Below are positions 37,601 to 44,926 of a stretch of 64,000 nucleotides of DNA, piece after piece. The notes beneath the pieces were generated by a model that had not been told where the DNA came from, searched no databases, and saw nothing but the letters and a program-made list of their open reading frames with translations. This stretch comes from Alkalihalobacillus sp. YIM B00296 (lineage in GTDB: Bacteria > Bacillota > Bacilli > Bacillales > Fictibacillaceae): the NCBI RefSeq assembly GCF_020179385.1, contig NZ_JAIBLJ010000011.1:42258-106257 (forward strand), in the 5' to 3' direction. A program made the position numbers and the translations under genes. Each line of letters starts with the position of its first letter. The first letter of the stretch is position 1.

Positions 37601-38117
37601 CATCCAATTGATTGTAAATGATATGTAAGTCATGGAGTTTATCCTTCAATAAAGTACGATCGTCATTCTCGCTTAAGAGCTTCTGTTCAAGATCTTCAAG
37701 ATCGCCCGCCCCAAAACAATAACGTTTGAACTCTGTTATCATTTCTTCTAATAGCTCATAGAAACCGCTTTGTTCAGACGATTTATGGAAAAGAATCAGT
37801 TGATCTTTCTGCTTTTCAACGACTTTCCGCAAAAGCATGTTCATCCCTGTCGAATTCAGGTGATATCGGGTCAGCCCTCCGACTTCCTGGAGGACCTTCA
37901 ATGCTAGGCGGGAAAAACTAAACACCTGTGCACGAATCATTCCGCCTAGTCCAGGTGTTTTAACCAGCTCATATTCCATTTGGAAGGTCATTTGATCAGG
38001 TACAAGCATAACGATTGGTTTCCCTCTTGGATTGTTATGTAAATGTTTTCTGATTTCATGTAAACAGACCGTCGTCTTACCACTACCGGACCTTCCGATC
38101 AAAAATCGGACCGACAT
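34620..38117 (-). CDS. addB: AddB, nuclease subunit B
   Basis: A 1165-residue AddB/RexB protein. N-terminal Walker A GRSGSGKTT is at 8-16. An inactivated helicase-like core is followed by a RecB-family nuclease with RVIDYKSSQ. The iron-sulfur Cys set is visible as HQSCPFSHFA near 800 and CTFCSFRSVC near 1125. It pairs with AddA for break resection and Chi recognition. GGAAAGGAG precedes the ATG. First gene of the four-gene repair operon, the same order as in B. subtilis. Confidence 0.95.
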   Translation of the reverse strand: MSVRFLIGRSGSGKTTVCLHEIRKHLHNNPRGKPIVMLVPDQMTFQMEYELVKTPGLGGMIRAQVFSFSRLALKVLQEVGGLTRYHLNSTGMNMLLRKVVEKQKDQLILFHKSSEQSGFYELLEEMITEFKRYCFGAGDLEDLEQKLLSENDDRTLLKDKLHDLHIIYNQLDELLADKYVDSEDYLRLFEEQMPESSFFDGCDVWVDGFHSYTPQELGAIRALLKKADRMTITLTLDEARDYPPSDLDLFRMTTLTYQKLKSIAEEEGVEIEKVQRLREKPRFKESPSIRHLENYFHERPVIPFYGEECNVRLSGAVNRRAEIEGMARDIQELVQKKGYRYRDIAVLVRDASSYSDLLDTLFEDYEIPYFLDQKRSMLHHPLIECIRSSLDIILQNWRYDAVFRCVKTDLLMDQDSSTQQFREQVDLLENYVLAHGIHGKKKWTSNEGWIYRKFRSLDFSFGSQTDEELTKQRLINDARQKVADPLSRLERDLKEAKDGKGLCEALFLYLEYLQVPAKLEEWRYQAEEAGDLALAREHDQVWNAVIDLLEQMVEIVGNEKLSLDLFSKMLDTGLESMRFALVPPAMDQVLIGRLDRSRFYHVKCTFIIGVNDGVLPAKPTEDGILSEDDRETLAAVGAEMAPTARENLLDENFLIYMALSSASDWLYVSYPLADEEGKSQVPSILINQLKELLHGQSERLLMQEPGESEESDARFIVRPGRTLSFLTVQLRQWQKGYPIAEDWWHVYNWYVQSAEWSSKAKRTIHSLFYQNKTDKLTGETSKELYGDQLKASVSRMEKHQSCPFSHFASYGLKLEERQMFRLEAPDIGQLFHAALNEVADFLQQHGIDWRELSAADCYRIAGEMVEKLAPRLQSQILLSSNRYQYIKRKLKNVVGRASYVLSQQAKASGFSPVGLELGFGKSDEIPPLKYTLPNGTTMEVIGRIDRVDAATNKDGLFLRVIDYKSSQRGLNFSEVYYGIALQMLTYLDVVITHSDRWLGKSADPAGVLYFHVHDPVHSSKKLLTLDEIEKELFKKFKMKGYVLEDEEVVQLMDEGIDGHSEIIPVATKKDGSFRKGSSLMNREQFNEVRSYVRSMIGSIGTDITNGNIDIAPYEMQKRTPCTFCSFRSVCQFDHSLEENNYRFLKHMKDAELFDQIRRKGGSQDA

Positions 38118-38215
38118 GTATATTTCTCCTTTCCGAATCCTTAAATCATACTTCCTATTATCTCACGTTTTCCATCGCTTTTGTAGGTTTTAACTTTTAC
38201 CTGGAACACGGCTCT

Positions 38216-38593
38216 CTAAATGTCGGTTTTATGCTCTTTCCATTCGTGATCCAGAAATAATCTCTGAAGTGTGAGCTCTGCTTGGTTACGGAGATGAAAA
38301 TTGGAATATTTGATGACCTCATGGTAGCCGCGGACGATGATGTTATACTCTGACGTATCCTCGTAACGGCGGTGGAAAGAGACTTTGACGTTTTTCTCTT
38401 TCATCTCTTTACGGATTTGATGCAGTTCAAGAGAAATTTCCCTCATTCTGTTTTCAATCCAGAGGATATATGGTTGGGTGAATTTGAATGGCGCACGTTG
38501 GAAGATTTGCAGGTCCCGATTGAGGATCGTCAATAACATCGGGTACAGGATGAAACGATCGATAAGCAGGCTTTCTTCTTTTGTCGCATACAT
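38216..38593 (-). CDS. Hypothetical protein, possibly YhjD-like
   Basis: A 125-residue basic, soluble protein (RFILYPMLLTILNRDLQIFQ near the start, FHRRYEDTSEYNIIVRGYHE later) without a recognised catalytic motif. The N-terminal layout recalls the small Bacillus YhjD family, and yhjE-like and addB neighbours also occur in this window, but this is a weak resemblance. The ATG has AAGGAGGGG upstream. It follows the WYL-like gene by 17 bases, so the two form an operon upstream of addB. Confidence 0.65.
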   Translation of the reverse strand: MYATKEESLLIDRFILYPMLLTILNRDLQIFQRAPFKFTQPYILWIENRMREISLELHQIRKEMKEKNVKVSFHRRYEDTSEYNIIVRGYHEVIKYSNFHLRNQAELTLQRLFLDHEWKEHKTDI

Positions 38594-38610
38594 CGAACCT
38601 ATGCCCCTCC

Positions 38611-38841
38611 TTATCCTGCGTTGTCATTTCTGTTTTTACGAAATGGGAGCATCCGAGCAGATAGGACCTGATCGATACTGAAGGTCCGTGTCTCCCTTCT
38701 TAAGGAGCAATATCCAGTCATCGTCGTTTCTGTAAGCAACGTGATCCAGACCACACGTTGTGTAATCGAACCATCGTTAGACAGATAGACGATTTCAATC
38801 GGCTTATTCTGTTCAAAAGATCGATATAACATCCTTCTCAT
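38611..38841 (-). CDS. Small WYL-like domain protein
   Basis: A 76-residue protein resembles the core of a WYL domain: KPIEIVYLSNDGSITQRVVWI followed by a strand with CSLRRETRTFSIDQVLSARML. WYL domains bind nucleic acid or nucleotide ligands, usually at the C-terminus of transcription factors; here the domain stands alone without a helix-turn-helix. ATG 38841 has GGAGGG 7 bases upstream. The function is unknown. Confidence 0.7.
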   Translation of the reverse strand: MRRMLYRSFEQNKPIEIVYLSNDGSITQRVVWITLLTETTMTGYCSLRRETRTFSIDQVLSARMLPFRKNRNDNAG

Positions 38842-38944
38842 ACTCAACCCTCCATTTTTTATCATTATATGCGAACGTAAGTTCTATATGCAACTGTTTC
38901 CGGATGAGAAAGTTTTCCAGTGACTGATGGTGTTGCAGAGGGTT

Positions 38945-39093
38945 CTCGGGTACTTCGTTATACGGTTATTGCAAAACTAAGGCTCAAAAGACTCTCGCTG
39001 AGTACCTTACACCTTGATTTTTGATTCGTAAGGTGCTTAGAAGCTTCCGCCTAGTACCTCAAAATCAGTTCTCATCTTATTGGGTGATTCATG
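38945..39093. repeat. 53-bp tandem repeat with a GAGTACCT-like core
   Basis: GGGTACTTC, GAGTACCTTA and TAGTACCTCA begin units at about 38945, 38998 and 39051, 53 bp apart. The units are diverged but share a T-rich centre and a CAAAA/CTTGATTTTT segment. The layout matches the 52-bp tandem repeats at 57288-57510. The 38842-39346 gap otherwise holds the dispersed element at 39151 and no gene. Confidence 0.6.
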
Positions 39094-39150
39094 AAATGTC
39101 CTTGGGTTTTCTCTCCTAAACGGCTTCATGAAACACGTACCAAAGCCGGA

Positions 39151-39304
39151 ACAAGAAAAGCGAAAACGCCCTGGTTAACCACGAAGGTCACTGGAAGTCC
39201 GACGAGGAGGCTGTTGCCGCCGTAGGAGGACTGAAGTGAGCCAAGTGGTTGGGTGGTAGAGCTAGACATTTCTCCACCGCAACCAAAATTTTTATACTTT
39301 CTTA
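39151..39304. repeat. About 150-bp dispersed intergenic element, copy 1
   Basis: It starts AAGAAAAGCGAAAACGCCCTGG, contains GGTCACTGGAAGTCCGACGA and GAGCTAGACATTTCT, and ends TTTATACTTTCTT. It is about 90 per cent identical by eye to 44256-44407 and related to 47851-48065. Many internal short inverted repeats suggest a structured RNA or palindromic mobile element. It resembles GAAAAGCG-type repeats common between Bacillaceae genes. Confidence 0.85.
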
Positions 39305-39346
39305 TCCTTTAACGAAAGGACTGGCACCATGCCAGTCCTCACCTAT

Positions 39347-40972
39347 TCAACCTAACTGTGTTCTTTTTTCTTTTGCAGCATCATAATTGCCTATATAGCT
39401 TTTCAACTGCTGATCTTCCAGCCAGTACGTCCGATCCATCAGTTTATTCAAAAAGTATCTGTCATGCGATACGACAAGGATCGTCCCTTTGAAACCTTCC
39501 AGTGCCTCTTCCAGGGCTTCCCGTGATTCTATATCAAGGTGGTTCGTCGGCTCATCCAGCAATAACAGGTTATAATTCTCTGACATCATTTGTGCCAATC
39601 GTAACCGTGTCCGTTCGCCACCACTTAAATTATCCACCTTTTGAAATACGTCTTTTCCGAAAAACAAAAACCGGCTCAGGCGATATCGGGCCTCTCCTTC
39701 CTCCACCTTAGCGATATCCCGATATGCATCCAGCACAGTCCAGTTTTCGTAGCCTGTCAGTCCTTCTTGGGAGAGATAACCGGCCTTCACCGATGCACCG
39801 ATCCGGACATTACCTACATCAGCAGGAACTTCACCTAATATCAAACGGAGGAGCGTCGATTTGCCGACCCCATTCTTACCAATGATAGCGGCTCTTTCCT
39901 GATACTGTACTAACATATTCAAATTGGTAAACAAAATTCGGCCTTCCAGCTTTTTCGTTACCTTTTCGAATATGATCACATCTTTACCGCTGCGTTTAGC
40001 AGTGGTGAATTCCAGGGCTGCGGTCTGTCGTTTGAGCTTCGGACGTTCGATCTTGTTCATGCGTTCCAATGCTCGTTCCATGTTGCGGGCACGTTTATGC
40101 ATATTCGGATTATCAGCACGGATCGCCCAATCCCGCATCCGTTTGATCGCTTCCTTCATCTTTTGGATTTTCTTCTGTTGATCCTGATAAGTCTGGAATT
40201 CAAGCAACAGGCGTTTTTCTTTTTCTTTTATGAAGGTCGAATAATTCCCATTGTATTCTTCAATGCCTCCTGAATCGATTTCCATCGTCTTTGTCGTGAC
40301 TGCATCAAGGAAATAACGGTCATGCGAGATGATGACAACCGCACCATCATAGTTCTTGATATACTCCTCCAACCAGTCGAGTGCCTCCATATCGAGATGG
40401 TTCGTCGGTTCATCAAGTAATAGCAAATCCGGTTCTTTAAGCAGGATTGCAGCGAGTCCGACTTTCGTTTGTTCGCCTCCGCTCAAAGATTGGAACGGAT
40501 GATCACTTAGATGCTCGAGCCCGAGGCCATGCAATACCCCTTTGATTTTCGATTCAACTGCATAACCATTCACTTCTTCCAAGCGATGCTGAAGCTTACT
40601 GAATTTCTTGAAATGCTTGTCAAGGTCAGCTTGCTCTTCAGGATCTGCCATTTTTTCAGTGACCTGTTTCAATTGTTGTTCGATTTCATAAACCTCTTGG
40701 AAGGATTGCCTCAATACCTCTTCCACCATCAAGTTCCCCGCAATATCCGGTATTTGATCGAGCATACCGGTCGTGAGTTCTTTCTTGTACGAAATATTAC
40801 CTTTATCTACATACTCTATTCCAGCTATGCATTTCATCAATGTTGATTTTCCTGCACCATTAGGACCAATCAGTGCAATACGTTCATTCTCATGAATTTG
40901 TAACGATATATTTTCAAAAATCCAAGTACCTGCATACATTTTAGCTATATTATTTATTGATGTTACGATCAT
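39347..40972 (-). CDS. ABC-F family ATP-binding protein, likely antibiotic-resistance type
   Basis: A 541-residue protein with two ABC domains and no membrane part. Walker A sites are GPNGAGKST near 32 and GKNGVGKST near 350. Signatures are LSGGEQTKVGL and LSGGERTRLRL, each followed by LLLDEPTNHLD. The basic interdomain linker between them (about 240-310) is the part that reaches the ribosomal peptidyl-transferase region. ATG 40972 fits the start of strand MIVTSINN. The gene is preceded by a leader peptide and attenuator, the arrangement seen for inducible VmlR-, Vga- or Lsa-like factors. The drug specificity cannot be read. Confidence 0.9.
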   Translation of the reverse strand: MIVTSINNIAKMYAGTWIFENISLQIHENERIALIGPNGAGKSTLMKCIAGIEYVDKGNISYKKELTTGMLDQIPDIAGNLMVEEVLRQSFQEVYEIEQQLKQVTEKMADPEEQADLDKHFKKFSKLQHRLEEVNGYAVESKIKGVLHGLGLEHLSDHPFQSLSGGEQTKVGLAAILLKEPDLLLLDEPTNHLDMEALDWLEEYIKNYDGAVVIISHDRYFLDAVTTKTMEIDSGGIEEYNGNYSTFIKEKEKRLLLEFQTYQDQQKKIQKMKEAIKRMRDWAIRADNPNMHKRARNMERALERMNKIERPKLKRQTAALEFTTAKRSGKDVIIFEKVTKKLEGRILFTNLNMLVQYQERAAIIGKNGVGKSTLLRLILGEVPADVGNVRIGASVKAGYLSQEGLTGYENWTVLDAYRDIAKVEEGEARYRLSRFLFFGKDVFQKVDNLSGGERTRLRLAQMMSENYNLLLLDEPTNHLDIESREALEEALEGFKGTILVVSHDRYFLNKLMDRTYWLEDQQLKSYIGNYDAAKEKRTQLG

Positions 40973-41100
40973 GAAATTAGTCTCCTTTGCGATGAAAGTC
41001 AAATTATCATCTAATAATCAACTTTATATTTCGACGTTACTTGGTTGTTTCTAAATTAGCTTGTTTGCCCTTTCGTTTCATTTCCAAGATTTTTAGACAA

Positions 41101-41133
41101 CAAAAAACCATGAGCAAGCTGACCTGCCCATGG
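41101..41133 (-). terminator. Attenuator terminator in the ABC-F leader
   Basis: On the minus strand CCATGGGCA pairs with TGCTCATGG (one G-U pair) around GGTCAGCT, followed by TTTTTTG. It lies between the leader peptide and the ABC-F start, about 130 bases upstream of the gene. Confidence 0.85.
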
Positions 41134-41173
41134 TATCCGTCCATTTATAAGGATGAAAGGGGTAAGGGTTTGC

Positions 41174-41299
41174 TTACGTTTTGATCGATTCCGCATCTGG
41201 AAAAATGGACATACTTCTCCCGTCAAACGCAAATTCATGCGTAATAGAACGGACTTCAACTGTCAACCAATCCAAAATGCGCAACAATCCTGTAAGCAT
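41174..41299 (-). CDS. Leader peptide of the ABC-F gene
   Basis: A 41-codon ORF starting MLTGLLRILDWLTVEVRS has an excellent TTAGGAGGTG site 8 bases upstream. It ends 40 bases before the attenuator hairpin. It lies within the transcript of the -10/-35 promoter at 41335-41363. Its position fits drug-induced ribosome stalling that prevents formation of the terminator. The peptide has no recognised homology. The internal hairpin ACGCA/TGCGT inside its coding region could take part in the switch. Confidence 0.75.
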   Translation of the reverse strand: MLTGLLRILDWLTVEVRSITHEFAFDGRSMSIFPDAESIKT

Positions 41300-41334
41300 T
41301 CCTTACACCTCCTAATTTCAATTGTAATAATTTT

Positions 41335-41363
41335 ATATTACCGTAAAAATTCCAGTTCAGCAA
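41335..41363 (-). promoter_or_regulatory. SigA-type promoter of the leader/ABC-F transcript
   Basis: TTGCTG (41358-41363) and TAATAT (41335-41340) on the minus strand are separated by exactly 17 bases and lie about 36 bases upstream of the leader ATG. Confidence 0.6.
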
Positions 41364-41369
41364 GCCTGT

Positions 41370-42161
41370 TCATACCGTTTTGTGCCACATCGTCCAGCGT
41401 CCGATATCTTTGAAGCCTAAACGCTTGTATATCGAGCCTGCAGCCGGGTTATCGTAAAACAGGCACAGAGTTTTCCCCTCTTTCAAGACGTCTTCACAAA
41501 GTGCACTCAAGCATCTCGAAGCAAGACCTTTGTTACGGAAGTCTGTGTCAGTACAGACACCTACAACCATCGCTGACATCGAGTTTTCTGCAGTAGTGGA
41601 AACACTTGTGATTGCAGTATCCCCTTCTTTGATGAAATACGTACGTCCTGTTTTCGATTGAATCGAATGGAGCATATTTTCCCGTGAAGCGATAGAACCT
41701 GAGAACTCTTCAATTCTTTCACGCAATAAAAATATCGCTTCCACATCTTCTTCTCCAGCAATACGTATATCCTCTCGTTCAAGTTCAAGTCCTAATACGT
41801 CCCCATTGATCATTTCCGCAAAATACATCTCTTTTTTCTTATTCGAGGAGATATAAGGTGCGAATTGATCAATTATGTCCTCTTTTCCTGATAAGATTTG
41901 GAAGTTTTCGTCTGAAGTAATGATGTTCGCGAATCCCTCCACGTCAAATGGGCCTTTAGCGTATGGGATGAAATTACCTTTATAGCGAAGTAGGATGGCA
42001 ATCATATTACCTTCATCATCCCATTCACCCCAAACTTGCTGAAAATCTGCTTCATAACCGAAGTTTTCGATATCTCCGATGATGAACAGGTTCAAAGCAC
42101 GTTCTTCACTTAAATATCCCATGACTTGACCATGATCATTTGCTGTCAGTTTTCTAATCAA
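41370..42161 (-). CDS. GNAT-family N-acetyltransferase
   Basis: A 263-residue protein with a divergent N-terminal half and a C-terminal GNAT domain. The acetyl-CoA site reads VVGVCTDTDFRNKGLASRCLSAL near residues 190-212, followed by LFYDNPAAGSIYKRLGFKDIGRW, a standard GNAT ending. The substrate is unknown. The TTG start has GGGGGAGGG upstream. The ABC-F promoter begins just past its 3' end. Confidence 0.85.
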   Translation of the reverse strand: MIRKLTANDHGQVMGYLSEERALNLFIIGDIENFGYEADFQQVWGEWDDEGNMIAILLRYKGNFIPYAKGPFDVEGFANIITSDENFQILSGKEDIIDQFAPYISSNKKKEMYFAEMINGDVLGLELEREDIRIAGEEDVEAIFLLRERIEEFSGSIASRENMLHSIQSKTGRTYFIKEGDTAITSVSTTAENSMSAMVVGVCTDTDFRNKGLASRCLSALCEDVLKEGKTLCLFYDNPAAGSIYKRLGFKDIGRWTMWHKTV

Positions 42162-42246
42162 GTAGATCCCCTCCCCCGAAACTGTAATAAGACCATTTTA
42201 CAGATTCATAGGCTGGAATCAACTACTTTTTGGGAATTCACTGAAA

Positions 42247-42484
42247 TTATTTCGCTTGTTCCTTAACCGCTTTCTCTAAATTTCGACGAGCCTTATCCAC
42301 AGCTCGCTGGATAGGTATTGATATCCTCTTTTAGTTCCTTCAATAGCCAATCGGTAACTTTTCGTTTAACATGCGCAGGTGCTGTTTCTGCAGGGTTCGT
42401 TTTCTCTTTTCCCAATAAATTGATAATTTCTTCCCAATCATGAAGGTTAATTGCTTCTGCAACAAATTCCTTCAGATCCTTCAT
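42247..42484 (-). pseudogene. Small hypothetical gene with a probable frameshift
   Basis: ATG 42484 follows AGGAG by 9 bases and opens a frame MKDLKEFVAEAINLHDWEEIINLL that stops at 42293. Just before that stop, another frame continues as IPIQRAVDKARRNLEKAVKEQAK and ends at 42247. A one-base indel near 42320 would join them into a charged helical protein of about 78 residues. It may instead be an intact 63-residue ORF. Its start nearly touches the stop of the upstream acetyltransferase remnant. No family is recognised. Confidence 0.4.
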
Positions 42485-42489
42485 TTTTT

Positions 42490-43022
42490 TCAACTCCTGA
42501 TCCTCTCAATCAATAGACAGTCTTCTTTATTTCCTTCGTGTAGTTCATGGGAAACCAATCGTCGGACAGACCGGAAACCACATTTTTCATAACAGCGTAG
42601 GGCACGATGATTCCGTACCTGTGGATCCATAACTACTTTTTCTGCACCTGATTCATGGAACAGGTAATCGACAACCGCATTGACAAGCTTCGTTCCAACC
42701 CCTCGGTTCTAATACTTAAGCTCTCCGATAAATTGATCCATCCCATATAATGATTCATCAAATTTATAGCCATAAATTCTTTTCTCTTCTTCGGATAAAG
42801 GGTAATATTGAACATAACCAATCGGTTTTTGGTTCCATATCACCAAATTTTTAAAAACCCCATCATCACTTTCATAGAAATGCTTATAGACTTTATGGAG
42901 GTCATGTGGGCGGTCACGGCCTTCATACCATTGCAGAACTTCTGGATCATTCAGCCATTTGACCAGCAATAAAGCATCATCTTTTTCAATGGCCGTATGA
43001 ACAAGTTTCCTGATTCAATCAT
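42490..43022 (-). pseudogene. AAC(6')-like aminoglycoside acetyltransferase, broken by a nonsense codon and a frameshift
   Basis: Conceptual translation gives a GNAT protein of about 175 residues that strongly resembles the acetyltransferase half of AAC(6')-Ie. Matching segments are WLNDPEVLQWYEGRD, YGMDQFIGELKY, RGVGTKLVNAV, VVMDPQVRNHRALRCYEKCGF and HELHEGNKEDCLL. A TAG at 42709-42711 sits where the family has Trp (KYW-NRG), in frame with the rest. A one-base loss near 42993 separates the first codons (LFIRPL) from EKDDALLLVKW. Both lesions argue for a dead gene. Confidence 0.88.
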
Positions 43023-43071
43023 CGTCATCAACCTTTCTTGACTATAGAACGTTGAAATGGAGGTCTTACAT

Positions 43072-43524
43072 ATGATTCATTCATCCGCATTACGTTATAT
43101 CATATACTTGATTTTGTACAGCGCATTGCTGATCACTGGGTTTAAGACTGAAGAATTGCTTCACGTCAAAGCAACTGAGAATTTCCTGCTCACTCCTGTC
43201 TTCTATTATTCCATCTTGTTTCCGATATTGGTCGGGATGTTACTGGCTTTTCCACTTGGCGATTTTTCATTGAAAAAAAGCCGGAATTTGAAAATCAATT
43301 GGGATAAGCTGATAATATTTGGAATTCCTTCGCTTCTCGTCTTGCTTTTTCCTGCTTATTATTTTTCACTTTTCGGCTGGGGCGACTTGATTCCATTTGC
43401 TGACTTGCTCTATGGAAACCAGAAGCTCCATTTCTTTGCGGGAATCATATTCGGTTTTACGATCGTTTACAGCATTGATGAAAAAGAGCAGTCAGAAGAA
43501 GGTCCAGGAAAGGAGGAAGGATGA
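43072..43524 (+). CDS. Hypothetical membrane protein
   Basis: A 150-residue protein with four predicted helices (about 8-25, 40-60, 78-98 and 115-130) and an acidic/basic C-terminal tail (EKEQSEEGPGKEEG). No family is recognised. ATG 43072 has GGAGG 8 bases upstream, whereas ATG 43057 is part of that site. Its stop overlaps the start of the following O-methyltransferase, so the two are co-translated. Confidence 0.7.
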   Translation: MIHSSALRYIIYLILYSALLITGFKTEELLHVKATENFLLTPVFYYSILFPILVGMLLAFPLGDFSLKKSRNLKINWDKLIIFGIPSLLVLLFPAYYFSLFGWGDLIPFADLLYGNQKLHFFAGIIFGFTIVYSIDEKEQSEEGPGKEEG

Positions 43525-44156
43525 TGAATTTAGAGAGCTACATCCAATCGCTTTTTGTCCAGAAAGATGAAGAGCTTGAAAAGATTACCGAAAGTTTGCT
43601 TCAAGCGGGGATGCCGACCATCTCTGTTTCACCCGAGTCTGGCAAATTATTGACTCTGCTTGTTAAAATTTCAGGTGCACAAAACCTTCTTGAAATCGGT
43701 GCTTTAGGCGGTTATAGCGGAATTTGTCTGCTGAGAGGGGATGACAATGCCAATCTGACTTCATTGGAATTGCATGAAACTTATGCGGATAGGGCGAAAC
43801 AACATGCAGAAGAAGCTGGGTTTAAAGACCGTGTCCGATATAAAATCGGTCCTGCGCTCGTTTCATTGGAACAACTTAAAAGGGACCGCGCTACTTATGA
43901 CTTCTTCTTTATTGACGCTGATAAAGGAAACTATGTGAACTACTTGGACTATTGCATCCAATTGGCTAGTCCGGGGGCATTGATCATAGCAGACAATACC
44001 CTATGGGGCGGTGAAGTCCTTAATGAGCATACAGAAGATAAAGATACGAAAGCTTTACAAGCCTATAACCGGAAAGTGGCTGATCATCCTCAACTGGAAA
44101 GCCTCTTGGTTCCGCTTGGCGACGGATTGACGATTGCCCGGTTAAAATCGAAATGA
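43521..44156 (+). CDS. SAM-dependent O-methyltransferase (YrrM/catechol-OMT family)
   Basis: A 211-residue class I methyltransferase of the COMT-like group. Motif I is LLEIGALGGYSGICLL near 57-72, the acidic SAM ligand is in LTSLELHETYADRAK, and metal-binding residues lie in FFFIDADKGNYVNYL near 130 and ADNTLWGGEVLN near 155. The family methylates small diols or related acceptors with a divalent metal; the substrate is not known. GGAGGAAGG precedes the ATG. Coupled to the upstream membrane protein. Confidence 0.88.
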   Translation: MMNLESYIQSLFVQKDEELEKITESLLQAGMPTISVSPESGKLLTLLVKISGAQNLLEIGALGGYSGICLLRGDDNANLTSLELHETYADRAKQHAEEAGFKDRVRYKIGPALVSLEQLKRDRATYDFFFIDADKGNYVNYLDYCIQLASPGALIIADNTLWGGEVLNEHTEDKDTKALQAYNRKVADHPQLESLLVPLGDGLTIARLKSK

Positions 44157-44186
44157 TAAATAGGAATGATGGCATAGTTTACGAAC

Positions 44187-44220
44187 AAGAGCTTGGCACC
44201 AATAGTGTCCTGCTCTTTTT
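44187..44220 (+). terminator. Terminator of the O-methyltransferase operon
   Basis: AAGAGC pairs with GCTCTT, with an internal TTGGCAC/GTGTCC pairing, followed by TTTTTT. Confidence 0.65.
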
Positions 44221-44255
44221 TCGTTGCACGTGATAATCACAAGACAACTTGAATA

Positions 44256-44407
44256 CAAGAAAAGCGTAAACGCCCTGACCAACCACGAAGGTCACTGGAA
44301 GTCCGACGAGGAGGCTGTCGCCGCCACAGGAGGATTGAAGTGATCCAAGTGGTTGGGCGGTGGAGCTAGACATTTCTTCACCGCAACCAAAATTTTATAC
44401 TTTCTTT
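44256..44407. repeat. About 150-bp dispersed intergenic element, copy 2
   Basis: Near-identical to 39151-39304 and in the same orientation, from AAGAAAAGCGTAAACGCCCTG to TTTATACTTTCTT. Differences are mostly compensating-looking substitutions (GTTGCCGCCGTAGGAGG versus GTCGCCGCCACAGGAGG). It sits directly after a terminator and before a PAS remnant. Confidence 0.85.
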
Positions 44408-44427
44408 CTTAACGTATAAGAAAGACT

Positions 44428-44637
44428 TTGGTCCTTCTCATGCTGAACGATATCAGAGAACGTAAAAAAATACAAAATGAGGTCGATGGGATCAACCGTC
44501 AAAATGAATTGATTTTAAATACAGCAGGTGACGGAATCTTAAGCCTTTCATCCAACGGTCATATCAGTTTCGTAAAAGATGCGGTCTTACATCTGTTAGG
44601 ATATGAACGAGGGGAATTGATCGATCAGCCTAACTGA
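44428..44637 (+). pseudogene. PAS-domain fragment of a signalling protein
   Basis: The frame LNDIRERKKIQNEV followed by NELILNTAGDGILSLSSNGHISFVKDAVLHLLGYERGELI is the first half of a PAS domain. Such a linker-plus-PAS order is usual in sensor kinases or GGDEF/EAL proteins. It then stops, with no output domain, and the upstream side is an intergenic repeat. No ribosome binding site is evident. It is a remnant. Confidence 0.8.
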
Positions 44638-44755
44638 TGAAAAAATCGGTGTTTAACGATCAATGTATTGGGTATTTTAAGAAATAAGCTTATACATCCA
44701 AGATAACCGTCCATTGCCAAGAAACCTTGTTCATTTTTATAGTTACCTTAGAATT

Positions 44756-44873
44756 TCAAAGGGGAGTAGCTTTAACAATTTCGTCGTCAATCCAGAGGGA
44801 TTCCCTCTCGGCGTTATTGGCAACTCGATGTTGTTAGCAAGACCTTTGCCTCTAATGGTAAGGGTTTTTTTGT
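44756..44873 (+). promoter_or_regulatory. yybP-ykoY manganese riboswitch with terminator platform
   Basis: CAAAGGGGAGTAGC, then a CGTCGTCAAT segment, a CAGAGGGATTCCCTCT arm, and TTAGCAAGACCTTTGCC reproduce the conserved yybP-ykoY aptamer. The 3' strand of P1 (ACCTTT, 44842-44847) can instead pair with AAGGGT (44860-44865) in a hairpin followed by seven T. Mn binding that stabilises P1 would prevent termination and turn on the TerC gene. CCTCTAATGGTA can also pair with TACCATTAGGGG further down, a further alternative structure. The family is known to sense Mn2+. Confidence 0.92.
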
Positions 44874-44926
44874 ATGGAAAGACTCTACCATTAGGGGTTC
44901 AAGTCTTTCTTCTGAAAGGAGCCATT

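Noticed and set aside
44714..44926. N-terminal extension of the TerC protein
   Set aside because: It runs through the Mn riboswitch and terminator; ATG 44927 has its own ribosome binding site.
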